A stretch of 7,121 nucleotides of DNA, taken from NCBI GenBank assembly GCA_019242385.1, contig JAFAVO010000074.1, positions 1 through 7,121 on the forward strand, in the 5' to 3' direction. This document shows positions 1-6,164 of the stretch, one piece after another. Positions within the stretch are counted from its first letter, which is position 1; each line of letters starts with the position of its first letter. This DNA is from Gammaproteobacteria bacterium (GTDB lineage: Bacteria; Pseudomonadota; Gammaproteobacteria; Steroidobacterales; Steroidobacteraceae). A program made the translations under genes and the position numbers. The notes under the pieces were generated by a model. It searched no databases, was not told the DNA's origin, and worked only from the letters and a program-made list of their open reading frames with translations.

Positions 1-1
1 T

Positions 2-262
2 AACGCCGCCGGCACCGGGGCGCGGATCGCACTCCTGGACAGCGACTCGCGCACGGCCATCGAGGAGCTCGTGCGGCGCGTCGAGAAGATCGAGACCGCG
101 ATCGAGCCCAGGTTTCAGGCGCACTTCGTCGCAGCGATGGGCATTCCACACTCGACCGAGCCCTACACTCAGCTGCGCAAGGTGGTCACGCTGCCGCAGG
201 CAAAGTTGCCGCCGCCACGCACCGGCGCGGGCGCACGCGGACGGCGCCGCGCGGGCAGCTGA
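2..262 (+). CDS. Corrinoid reactivation protein, ASKHA/DUF4445 domain (RACE/RamA type), C-terminal fragment
   Basis: The reading frame is open from base 2 and ends at TGA 260-262, leaving the last 86 residues of a longer protein. The fragment opens with NAAGTGARIALLDS, followed by a segment containing RRVEKIETAIEPRFQAHFV. This matches the conserved C-terminus of ATP-dependent activators of corrinoid proteins (DUF4445; RACE or RamA type), which return inactive cob(II)alamin on methyltransferase corrinoid subunits to cob(I)alamin. The glycine-rich NAAGTGA stretch belongs to the ASKHA-type nucleotide-binding fold. The usual N-terminal 2Fe-2S ferredoxin domain would lie outside the window. The last 20 or so residues are Pro/Arg/Gly-rich and look like an unconserved basic tail. 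An MttB-superfamily methyltransferase less than 1 kb away supports the assignment. An internal GTG at 71 is not the real start. The family call is recognition from memory of the motif, not a database match. Confidence 0.75.
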   Translation, partial: NAAGTGARIALLDSDSRTAIEELVRRVEKIETAIEPRFQAHFVAAMGIPHSTEPYTQLRKVVTLPQAKLPPPRTGAGARGRRRAGS

Positions 263-289
263 CACGCAACTCGGCTATGGTGTGGGGCC

Positions 290-1042
290 ATGCACCGCGT
301 GGCTCCGCTGGTTTGCCTTGGTCTCGTCGCTCACGTGCAGGCCGACGATGTCGTCGAGATGATCACGGATCGCCCTTCGATCACCGCATCGAGCACAACC
401 GTGCCCCAGGGTGGCCTGCAGGCGGAGGGCGGTACTCAGGCGAGCAACAGCGCCGGTCAATGGACGCTCGATGCTCCTGAGCTGCTACTGCGCTACGGGC
501 TGCTCTCCAAGACCGAGCTGCGTTTGCTCGTCCCGAACTATTTCCTCACGCTGCCGGCAGGCGGATCGAACCCCCACGGCTTCAGCGATCTCGGGTTCGC
601 GGTCGAGCAAGAGTTAGGACCTATCGGAGACTTCGAACTGGCAGTGATACCCTCGATCAGCCTGCCGACTGGTGCCCGGGCCGTGTCGAGCGGCGGTTAC
701 GACCCCGGGCTGCAGCTGCCCTGGTCGCGCGCACTGTCCGCGGACTGGGAGGCTGCTGGACAGGTGGCCGTGTACTGGCCCACGCAGAACGGCAGCCGCA
801 ACTCCACCAAGGAGCTGACCGTGATGCTGGATCGGCAGTTGCGGGCTGGATGGGACATCTTCTTCGAATATGCTGCCGACGTTCCCCAACACGGCGGCTC
901 GCGGCAAATCCTGCACCTGGGCACCACCTACCTGCTCTCGCCGCGTCACCAGCTCGATCTGCACGTGGGCTTTGGCCTGACACCGGCCGCACCTACCAGC
1001 TTCGTGGGGGTCGGTTACTCCTACCTCTGTCTCGGGCAGTGA
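290..1042 (+). CDS. Predicted outer-membrane beta-barrel protein, PF13557 'transporter' family
   Basis: The product has 250 residues. Residues 1-18 form a short signal peptide with a hydrophobic core around VAPLVCLGLVAHV and an Ala-x-Ala-like site (VQA before DD). The mature N-terminus carries TDRPSITASSTTVPQGGLQ (26-44), close to the start of the PF13557 family (once called the MetA-pathway phenol-degradation family). These proteins are small outer-membrane barrels of unproven transport role. The rest alternates polar and hydrophobic residues as amphipathic strands and ends in a GVGYSYL-like strand (about 240-246) plus a short CLGQ tail. The ATG at 290 has a weak GGGG at 284-287. The gene starts 27 bp after the corrinoid activator gene, so the two may be co-transcribed. 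Its stop directly abuts the stop of the opposing methyltransferase gene. The substrate is unknown; a link to uptake of methylated compounds is only a neighbourhood inference. Confidence 0.7.
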   Translation: MHRVAPLVCLGLVAHVQADDVVEMITDRPSITASSTTVPQGGLQAEGGTQASNSAGQWTLDAPELLLRYGLLSKTELRLLVPNYFLTLPAGGSNPHGFSDLGFAVEQELGPIGDFELAVIPSISLPTGARAVSSGGYDPGLQLPWSRALSADWEAAGQVAVYWPTQNGSRNSTKELTVMLDRQLRAGWDIFFEYAADVPQHGGSRQILHLGTTYLLSPRHQLDLHVGFGLTPAAPTSFVGVGYSYLCLGQ

Positions 1043-2614
1043 TCAGACGTTCGAGTCAGGGAAGGACGACTTGCGCCTCTCCATGTAGTCGAGCAATGCC
1101 TCATCTACCGCCGGATCGAGCGCTGGCGGCTCGTACTCGGCCAGCTGCTTCTTCCAGAGCGCGTTGGCACGCTGAATCATGTCCTTGGATCCCTCCGCCT
1201 CCCACTGCTCGACGCTGTTGTTGTCCGCAAGCGGTGAGCGGTAGAAGGCGGTCTGAAAGTTGGCCTGGGTGTGCGCGCAGCCGAGGAAGTGCTTGCCGGG
1301 CCCGACTTCGCGGATGGCATCCAGCGCCTGCCCGTTCTCGCTCAGGTCGACCCCGGCGAGCAGGGTATGCATCATGCCCGCCTGGTCCGCGTCCATGACG
1401 AACTTCTCGTAGCCCATCGCGAGCCCGCCCTCGAGCCAGCCGGCGGTGTGCAGCACGAAGTTCACGCCGCCGAGGCAGGTCGGGACGAGGGTGTTGGCGG
1501 ACTCGTACGCGGCCTGCGCATCGGGAATCTTGGAGGCGCACAGCGCGCCGCCTGATCGAAACGGTACGCCCAGCCGCCGGGCGAGCGCCGCCATCACGTA
1601 AAGCACCAGCGCCGGCTCCGGAGTCCCGAAGGTCGGCGCGCCCGACTGCATGGAAAGAGATGAGGCGAAGCTGCCGAGCACCACCGGTGCTCCCGGATTC
1701 ACCAGCTGCGCGAGCGCCATGCCGGCGAGGGCTTCCGCAAGGGTCTGGGCCGCCGTGCCGGCCACCGTCACCGGTGACATCGCCCCCGCGAGTATGAAGG
1801 GCGTCACGATGAGCGCCTGATTGGCGCGCGCATAGGTCTTGAGCGCGCCGAGCATGGTGGCGTCCCAGGTGAGGGGGGAATTGGCGTTGATGAGACTGAT
1901 GACGCAGGTGCGCGGCTTGCCGGTTGCCGGGTCCTCGAAGTTCTCGCCGAACAAAATACGGCTCATCTCGACCGTGTCCGCGGCGCGCTCCGGATGCGTG
2001 ACCGAGCCCATGTAAGGCTTGTCGCTGTACTTCATGTGGCTGTACACCATGTCGAAGTGCCGCTTGTTGACCGGCAGGTCGACCGGCTCGCAGATGGTGC
2101 CGCCGGAATGGTGGAGCGAGGTCGCCATGTAGGCGAGCTTGACGAAGTTGCGGAAGTCCTCGATGCGCGCGTAGCGGCGGCCCTCATCGAGGCTGCGAAC
2201 GAAAGGTGAACCGTACGCCGGAGCGAACACGGTGCGGTTGCCGCCGATCACCACATTGTGCGCCGGATTGCGCGCGTACTGAGTGAACTCCCGCGGTGCC
2301 GAGCGGCGCACGATGGTGCGGCACATGCCGCGCGGAAAGTGCACCCGCTCGCCCTTGATGTCCGCTCCCGCCTCCTTCCACAGCTGGAGCGACTCCGGGT
2401 CGTCGCGAAAGTCGATGCCGATCTCCTCGAGAATGGTGTCGGCGTTGTGCTCGAGAAGCTCCAGGCCCTCGGGGCCGAGCACCTCGTAATAGGGGATCTT
2501 GCGCGTTATGAAAGGAACGAAGGCGTGGCTGCGGGCGGTGCGCGCGGCAATCTTGGCGTCCCGTCCGCTGGGACGCCGTGAGCGCGCCGGTTGGCTCGTT
2601 GGCTGCTGGTCCAT
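1043..2614 (-). CDS. MttB-superfamily (trimethylamine methyltransferase-like) protein, non-pyrrolysine
   Basis: The product has 523 residues and should form the TIM-barrel fold of corrinoid-dependent amine methyltransferases. Members move a methyl group from an N-methylated substrate to a cob(I)alamin carrier protein; characterised non-pyrrolysine relatives such as MtgB use glycine betaine. Recognisable segments are the N-terminal IPYYEVLGPEGLELLEHNAD (40-59), SGAPTFGTPEPAL (324-336), SKIPDAQAAYESA (361-373) and HTAGWLEGGLAMGYEKFVMD (389-408). The frame has no internal TAG, so pyrrolysine, which true trimethylamine MttB carries, is not encoded; trimethylamine is therefore a poor guess for the substrate. 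The frame stays open to 2836, but the ATG at 2614 is preferred: it has an AGGA ribosome site 7 bases upstream, and the 74 extra codons would run into glcD and are Arg-rich and low in similarity. Residues 1-30 are basic and probably disordered. The nearby corrinoid activator supports the role. The exact substrate cannot be told. Confidence 0.88.
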   Translation of the reverse strand: MDQQPTSQPARSRRPSGRDAKIAARTARSHAFVPFITRKIPYYEVLGPEGLELLEHNADTILEEIGIDFRDDPESLQLWKEAGADIKGERVHFPRGMCRTIVRRSAPREFTQYARNPAHNVVIGGNRTVFAPAYGSPFVRSLDEGRRYARIEDFRNFVKLAYMATSLHHSGGTICEPVDLPVNKRHFDMVYSHMKYSDKPYMGSVTHPERAADTVEMSRILFGENFEDPATGKPRTCVISLINANSPLTWDATMLGALKTYARANQALIVTPFILAGAMSPVTVAGTAAQTLAEALAGMALAQLVNPGAPVVLGSFASSLSMQSGAPTFGTPEPALVLYVMAALARRLGVPFRSGGALCASKIPDAQAAYESANTLVPTCLGGVNFVLHTAGWLEGGLAMGYEKFVMDADQAGMMHTLLAGVDLSENGQALDAIREVGPGKHFLGCAHTQANFQTAFYRSPLADNNSVEQWEAEGSKDMIQRANALWKKQLAEYEPPALDPAVDEALLDYMERRKSSFPDSNV

Positions 2615-2718
2615 GGGCTCATCCTGCCGGGCGTGAGTCCCATTATCATCAGCACCCCCCGCGCAAACTGATCGATTTGCGGCATGGACTTCTCCGGCAG
2701 CGCCATTACGATGGGCTG
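2615..2718. promoter_or_regulatory. Divergent intergenic region between the MttB-like gene and glcD
   Basis: This 104-bp gap must carry the promoters for both divergent genes unless they lie inside the coding regions. On the minus strand GATAAT (plus-strand ATTATC, 2642-2647) fits a -10 box at five of six positions. It sits 27 bases from the methyltransferase ATG, but I find no good -35 at 16-18 bp spacing. No convincing -10/-35 pair is visible for glcD. There is no clear long inverted repeat that would mark an operator. This is the only sizeable divergent control region in the window, so a shared regulator is possible but not shown. Confidence 0.35.
2622..2625 (-). promoter_or_regulatory. 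Ribosome binding site of the MttB-like gene
   Basis: On the minus strand this reads AGGA, followed by TGAGCCC and the ATG at 2614. The 7-base spacing is good. It fixes the start at 2614 rather than at the longer open frame reaching 2836. Confidence 0.6.
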
Positions 2719-4182
2719 ATGGAGGCACCCGAGCTCCCTGACATCGTCGGCGCACTGCGCGCGGTGCTGCCTGCCGAGTGCGTGCTCGAGCGCGCGGAGG
2801 AGCGCCGGCCGTATGAGTGCGACGGGCTGACTGCATTCCGCTCGGTGCCGGCCGTCGTGGTGCTGCCCCGCACCGAGGATGAGGTACGGCGCACGCTGCT
2901 CACCTGTCACCGCCTCAAGGTGCCGCTGGTCGCGCGCGGATCGGGCACCGGACTTTCGGGCGGCGCCACGCCCCACCCCGCCGGCGTGCTGCTTTCCTGC
3001 GCGCGCATGAGCCGCGTGCTCGAGGTCGATCCGATCAATCGCATCGCGCGCGTCGAGCCCGGAGTTCCCAACCTGAAGATCTCCGAAGCCGCCGCACCCC
3101 ATCAACTCTACTACGCACCGGACCCCTCCTCGCAGGTGGCCTGCTCGATCGGTGGCAACGTCGCGGAGAATTCAGGCGGCGTGCATTGTCTGAAATACGG
3201 ACTTACCGTCCACAACGTGCTCGGGGTTCGCGGCTACACCGTAGCGGGCGAGCGCATCGAGCTCGGCGGCCAGGCCCCCGACAGCGCCGGGCTCGATCTG
3301 CTCGCGCTCACGATCGGCTCTGAAGGACTGCTGCTGATCGTCACCGAGGTGCTGGTGAGACTGATCCCGCGCCCGCCGTGTGCGCAACTGGTGATGGCCT
3401 CGTTCGCCGACGTACAGAGTGCCGGGAGCGCCGTTGCCGCGATCATCGCCGCCGGCACCATCCCGGCCGCACTCGAGATGATGGACCGCAAGGCGACCGC
3501 AGCGGTCGAGCCGTTCGTACACGCCGGCTACGACCTGCAGGCAGCGGCGATCCTGCTGGTGGAGTCGGATGGCACGCCGGAGGAGGTGCGCGAGCAGGTG
3601 CAGGAGATCGAGCGCGTGCTGCGTGCGGCGGGTGCCACGGCGCTACGCGTGTCCGAATCCGAAGCCGAGCGGCTGCGTCTCTGGTCGGGGCGCAAGAACG
3701 CCTTTCCCGCCGCCGGCCGGCTGTCGCCGGATTATTACTGCATGGATGGCACCATCCCCCGCAAGCACGTGGGCCACGTGCTCGAGGCGATCGAGCGCAT
3801 GGAGAGAGAGTACGGCCTGCGCTGCATGAATGTCTTTCACGCAGGCGATGGCAACCTGCACCCGGTGATCCTGTTCGATGCCAATGAGCCGGGCTCGTGG
3901 GAGCGCGCCGATCGCTTCGGTGCCGAGATCCTCGAGCTGTGCGTGCAACTTGGCGGCACGATCACCGGTGAGCATGGTGTCGGACTCGAGAAGCTCAACT
4001 CCATGTGCGTGCAGTTCTCTCCCGCCGAGCGCGCCGCATTCTTTGCCGTCAAGGAAGCCTTCGACCCCGATGGACTGCTCAATCCGGGCAAGCTGATTCC
4101 AACACTGGCGCGCTGCGCCGAGTATGGGCGCATGCACGTGCACGGAGGCGCTATGCCGCATCCGGATCTGCCGCGCTTCTGA
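2719..4182 (+). CDS. glcD: Glycolate oxidase subunit GlcD (FAD-binding)
   Basis: The product has 487 residues and follows E. coli GlcD (499 aa) almost end to end. GlcD is the catalytic flavoprotein subunit of glycolate oxidase, which oxidises glycolate to glyoxylate and passes electrons to the respiratory chain; relatives act on D-lactate and other 2-hydroxy acids. Visible family signatures are PYECDGL (31-37), the FAD-binding RGSGTGLSGG (73-82), YYAPDPSSQVACSIGGNVAE (131-150), RKNAFPAAGRLSPDYYCMDG (325-344), NVFHAGDGNLHP (371-382), GEHGVG (418-423) and FDPDGLLNPGK (448-458), plus the GlcD-type C-terminal tail RCAEYGRMHVHGG. The frame is open back to 2578. The ATG at 2719 gives a length close to the family but has no strong ribosome site. 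A TTG at 2677 would restore an N-terminus more like the E. coli length, so the start is uncertain. glcE follows after 8 bp. Confidence 0.95.
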   Translation: MEAPELPDIVGALRAVLPAECVLERAEERRPYECDGLTAFRSVPAVVVLPRTEDEVRRTLLTCHRLKVPLVARGSGTGLSGGATPHPAGVLLSCARMSRVLEVDPINRIARVEPGVPNLKISEAAAPHQLYYAPDPSSQVACSIGGNVAENSGGVHCLKYGLTVHNVLGVRGYTVAGERIELGGQAPDSAGLDLLALTIGSEGLLLIVTEVLVRLIPRPPCAQLVMASFADVQSAGSAVAAIIAAGTIPAALEMMDRKATAAVEPFVHAGYDLQAAAILLVESDGTPEEVREQVQEIERVLRAAGATALRVSESEAERLRLWSGRKNAFPAAGRLSPDYYCMDGTIPRKHVGHVLEAIERMEREYGLRCMNVFHAGDGNLHPVILFDANEPGSWERADRFGAEILELCVQLGGTITGEHGVGLEKLNSMCVQFSPAERAAFFAVKEAFDPDGLLNPGKLIPTLARCAEYGRMHVHGGAMPHPDLPRF

Positions 4183-4190
4183 CTGCTGAC

Positions 4191-5261
4191 ATGGACGAAG
4201 GCGATCACGCGGTTCTGGAGGCTTGGCGGGAGCGCATCGGCGCCGCGCGGCGCGGCGGGAGCAGCTTGCGACTGCGCGGCGCCGGCACCAAGGACTTCTA
4301 CGGTGAGGAGCTGAACGGGGACATCCTGCACCTCGGTAGCTGGCGCGGGATCATCGATTACGAGCCATCGGAGCTCGTGATCAGCGCGCGCTGCGGCACG
4401 CCGCTCTCGGAAGTCGAGGCTGCGCTCGCCGCGCACGAGCAGTTCCTGGCGTTCGAGCCGCCTGCCTTCGGCGGCGATCCGACCCTCGGCGGCATCATTG
4501 CCGCGGGACTCTCCGGACCACGGCGCATGTTTGCCGGTGCCGCGCGCGACTTCGTCCTGGGCGCGAGGCTGCTCACCGCGCAGGGGGATCTCCTGCGCTT
4601 CGGTGGAGCGGTGATGAAGAACGTCGCCGGGTTCGATGTGTCGCGCCTGCTCTGCGGCTCACTCGGCATTCTCGGGATCCTGACCGAGGTGTCATTGAAG
4701 GTGCTCCCGCGACCGCGGCTCGAGGAGACGCGGCGGCTGGAGCTCTCCGCGGGGCAGGCGGTGACTGCCTTCAATCGCTGGCAGGGTCTCCCGCTCCCGC
4801 TCTCGGGGGCGGCGTGGTGGCAGGGAACCGCCTGGGTGCGGCTCTCGGGTGCAACGGCCGCCGTGCGTGCCGCACGCGCACAGATCGGTGGCGATGCCGT
4901 GCCGCCACTCGATGCCGAGCGGTTCTGGAGCGCGCTGCGGCATTACCAGCTTCCACCCCACGCAGCCGCGTCTGTCTGGCGGGTATCCCTGCCGCAGGCC
5001 GCGCCTCGGATCGATGTCCCTGCGGAGCCGCTCATCGACTGGGGCGGCGCGCTGCGCTGGTATGCGAATGTTCCTCCGGAAATCGACATGCGTGAGCGGG
5101 CGCGGGCCGTGCAGGGCACGGCGCTCCATTGGCGCGGAGCGCCACCGGGCAAACGCTTCCCGCCACTGCCGGCCGCGATCGCAAGCCTGCACCGTCGGCT
5201 CAAGGAACGCTTCGACCCGGCCGGCGTGTTCAACCGGGGTCGCTTGATCGCGGGAGTGTGA
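4191..5261 (+). CDS. glcE: Glycolate oxidase subunit GlcE (FAD-binding)
   Basis: The product has 356 residues, against 350 for E. coli GlcE, and is collinear with it. GlcE is the second flavin-domain subunit needed for an active GlcDEF glycolate oxidase. Shared segments include RGIIDYEPSELVISARCGTP (52-71), TLGGIIAAGLSGPRR (98-112), FVLGARLLTAQGDLLRFGGA (121-140), VMKNVAGFDVSRL (141-153), GILTEVSLKVLPRPR (162-176), VWRVSLP (262-268) and LIDWGGALRW (281-290). The C-terminal FDPAGVFNRGRL has Arg where E. coli has Pro (FNPGR), a mild departure. The ATG at 4191 is 8 bp after the glcD stop and has no clear Shine-Dalgarno sequence, so translation is probably coupled to glcD; the frame's upstream extension lies inside glcD and is a shadow. 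The gene is not followed by glcF, which is unusual. Confidence 0.93.
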   Translation: MDEGDHAVLEAWRERIGAARRGGSSLRLRGAGTKDFYGEELNGDILHLGSWRGIIDYEPSELVISARCGTPLSEVEAALAAHEQFLAFEPPAFGGDPTLGGIIAAGLSGPRRMFAGAARDFVLGARLLTAQGDLLRFGGAVMKNVAGFDVSRLLCGSLGILGILTEVSLKVLPRPRLEETRRLELSAGQAVTAFNRWQGLPLPLSGAAWWQGTAWVRLSGATAAVRAARAQIGGDAVPPLDAERFWSALRHYQLPPHAAASVWRVSLPQAAPRIDVPAEPLIDWGGALRWYANVPPEIDMRERARAVQGTALHWRGAPPGKRFPPLPAAIASLHRRLKERFDPAGVFNRGRLIAGV

Positions 5262-5278
5262 CTCTGGCGGGGCCAGGG
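5262..5278. terminator. Hairpin between convergent glcE and the PhzF-family gene
   Basis: Immediately after the glcE stop, CTCTGGC (5262-5268) pairs with GCCAGGG (5272-5278) over a GGG loop, giving seven base pairs with one G-T wobble. It fills most of the 22-bp gap between two convergent stops and could serve both strands. No T-tract follows on either side, so it is not a classic intrinsic terminator; it may instead stabilise 3' ends. Confidence 0.4.
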
Positions 5279-5283
5279 CCTGC

Positions 5284-6126
5284 CTAGAGGTTGACCGTGC
5301 CCCGCCCCAGCTCGATGACATCTCCGCTCACGAGCACCTGGCGTTCCGCATCGACGCGCAGCCGTAGTGAGGAGGGCCGGCCGGTGAACTCCCCCTGCGC
5401 GATCTCGAATTCGCACGGCAAGGTCTGGCCGGTCGCGAGGCACCAGCCGCCAAGGTTCGCGGTCGCCGAGCCCGTGGCCGGATCCTCCAGCACCGCGCTT
5501 CCCTTGGGGAAAAAGAACCGGCTGAGAAGCCCTGCGCCGCAGGGAGCAAACACGTAGACCATGCTGTGGCCATCGGTGCTGCGGAACTGCTCGAGCAGGT
5601 CCGCGCGCACCCGCACGCGCCGTACCGCGGCCTCGCTCCGCAGCGGCACGATGAGTTGCTCCGTGCCGGCATTGACCCATAGCGGCTGCTCGCCAACATC
5701 CGCCTCCTCGAGACCGAGCATGGCGGCGAGCGTCAGCCGCGGCTCCGGCACCTCGCGCCACGTTGGGTTGTTCGACTGCAGCGTCCAGCGATCGCCGGTC
5801 GCGCGTACCGGAATGATCCCGGCGGTCATCTCCAGCGTCAGGCGGTCCCCGCCCAGGCCGAGCGCGCGGCACACATGGGCCGTGCCGAGCGTCGGGTGTC
5901 CGGCAAAGCGCATCTCGTAGGCCGGGGTGAAGATCCGCACCCGCGCGCTCGCTCGGTCGGAGGGCAGGATGAAGGTGGTCTCCGACAGGTTGAACTGCAG
6001 CGCCAGCGCCTGCATCCTGGAGGCATCCAGTGTCTGCGCTCTCTCGAACACGCACAGCGGATTGCCGCTGAGCGGCGCGCGTGGCTGGGTGAAGACGTTG
6101 ACGATCCGGTAGGCGTACGCTGCCAT
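5284..6126 (-). CDS. PhzF-family isomerase/epimerase-like protein
   Basis: From the ATG at 6126 the product has 280 residues, normal for the PhzF family, whose fold resembles diaminopimelate epimerase. Hallmarks are the N-terminal YRIVNVFTQPRAPLSGNPLC (6-25), FNLSETTFIL (45-54) with the Glu49 that matches the catalytic glutamate of PhzF, MRFAGHPTLGTAHV (72-85) and EDPATGSATANL (214-225). PhzF itself isomerises a chorismate-derived intermediate in phenazine synthesis, but most family members (such as E. coli YddE) have no known substrate. No other phz genes are here, so phenazine synthesis should not be assumed. A GTG at 6132, two codons upstream, is an alternative start; neither has a good Shine-Dalgarno sequence. 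The gene is convergent with glcE and divergent from the AlaX gene. Confidence 0.9.
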   Translation of the reverse strand: MAAYAYRIVNVFTQPRAPLSGNPLCVFERAQTLDASRMQALALQFNLSETTFILPSDRASARVRIFTPAYEMRFAGHPTLGTAHVCRALGLGGDRLTLEMTAGIIPVRATGDRWTLQSNNPTWREVPEPRLTLAAMLGLEEADVGEQPLWVNAGTEQLIVPLRSEAAVRRVRVRADLLEQFRSTDGHSMVYVFAPCGAGLLSRFFFPKGSAVLEDPATGSATANLGGWCLATGQTLPCEFEIAQGEFTGRPSSLRLRVDAERQVLVSGDVIELGRGTVNL

Positions 6127-6133
6127 GCTCACG

Positions 6134-6139
6134 ATTCTA
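6134..6139 (-). promoter_or_regulatory. Candidate -10 box for the PhzF-family gene
   Basis: The minus strand reads TAGAAT (five of six matches to TATAAT), ending 7 bases before the ATG at 6126. Transcription from it would start at or very near the start codon, giving a leaderless or nearly leaderless message, which fits the missing Shine-Dalgarno sequence. No convincing -35 hexamer lies 16-18 bp upstream. The 38-bp divergent gap (6127-6164) leaves little room for other signals. Confidence 0.25.
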
Positions 6140-6164
6140 GCCGCACACGGGGACGACCACAGCC

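Noticed and set aside
850..1398. 182-residue open frame on the plus strand
   Set aside because: It spans the stop-to-stop junction of two supported genes and reads as Arg/Pro/Ser-rich shadow sequence without a ribosome site or motif.
1043..2614. True pyrrolysine-containing trimethylamine methyltransferase
   Set aside because: The coding frame contains no in-frame TAG and ends at TGA, and no pyl genes are in the window.
2615..2836. 74-codon N-terminal extension of the MttB-like protein
   Set aside because: The frame is open, but it runs antisense into glcD, is Arg/Ala-rich as expected for a shadow frame at high GC, and lacks the ribosome site seen in front of the ATG at 2614.
2506..3105. 199-residue open frame on the minus strand
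   Set aside because: It overlaps the well-supported glcD and the MttB-like N-terminus in another frame, has no recognisable motif, and fits the long spurious frames expected in GC-rich DNA.
4943..6055. 370-residue open frame on the minus strand
   Set aside because: It covers glcE antisense and the PhzF gene in a different frame; its Arg/Ala/Gly-rich translation has no family features, while both overlapped genes are certain.
5284..6126. Phenazine biosynthesis locus
   Set aside because: Only a PhzF-family gene is present, with none of phzA/B, C, D, E or G beside it, and the family is widespread in organisms that make no phenazines.
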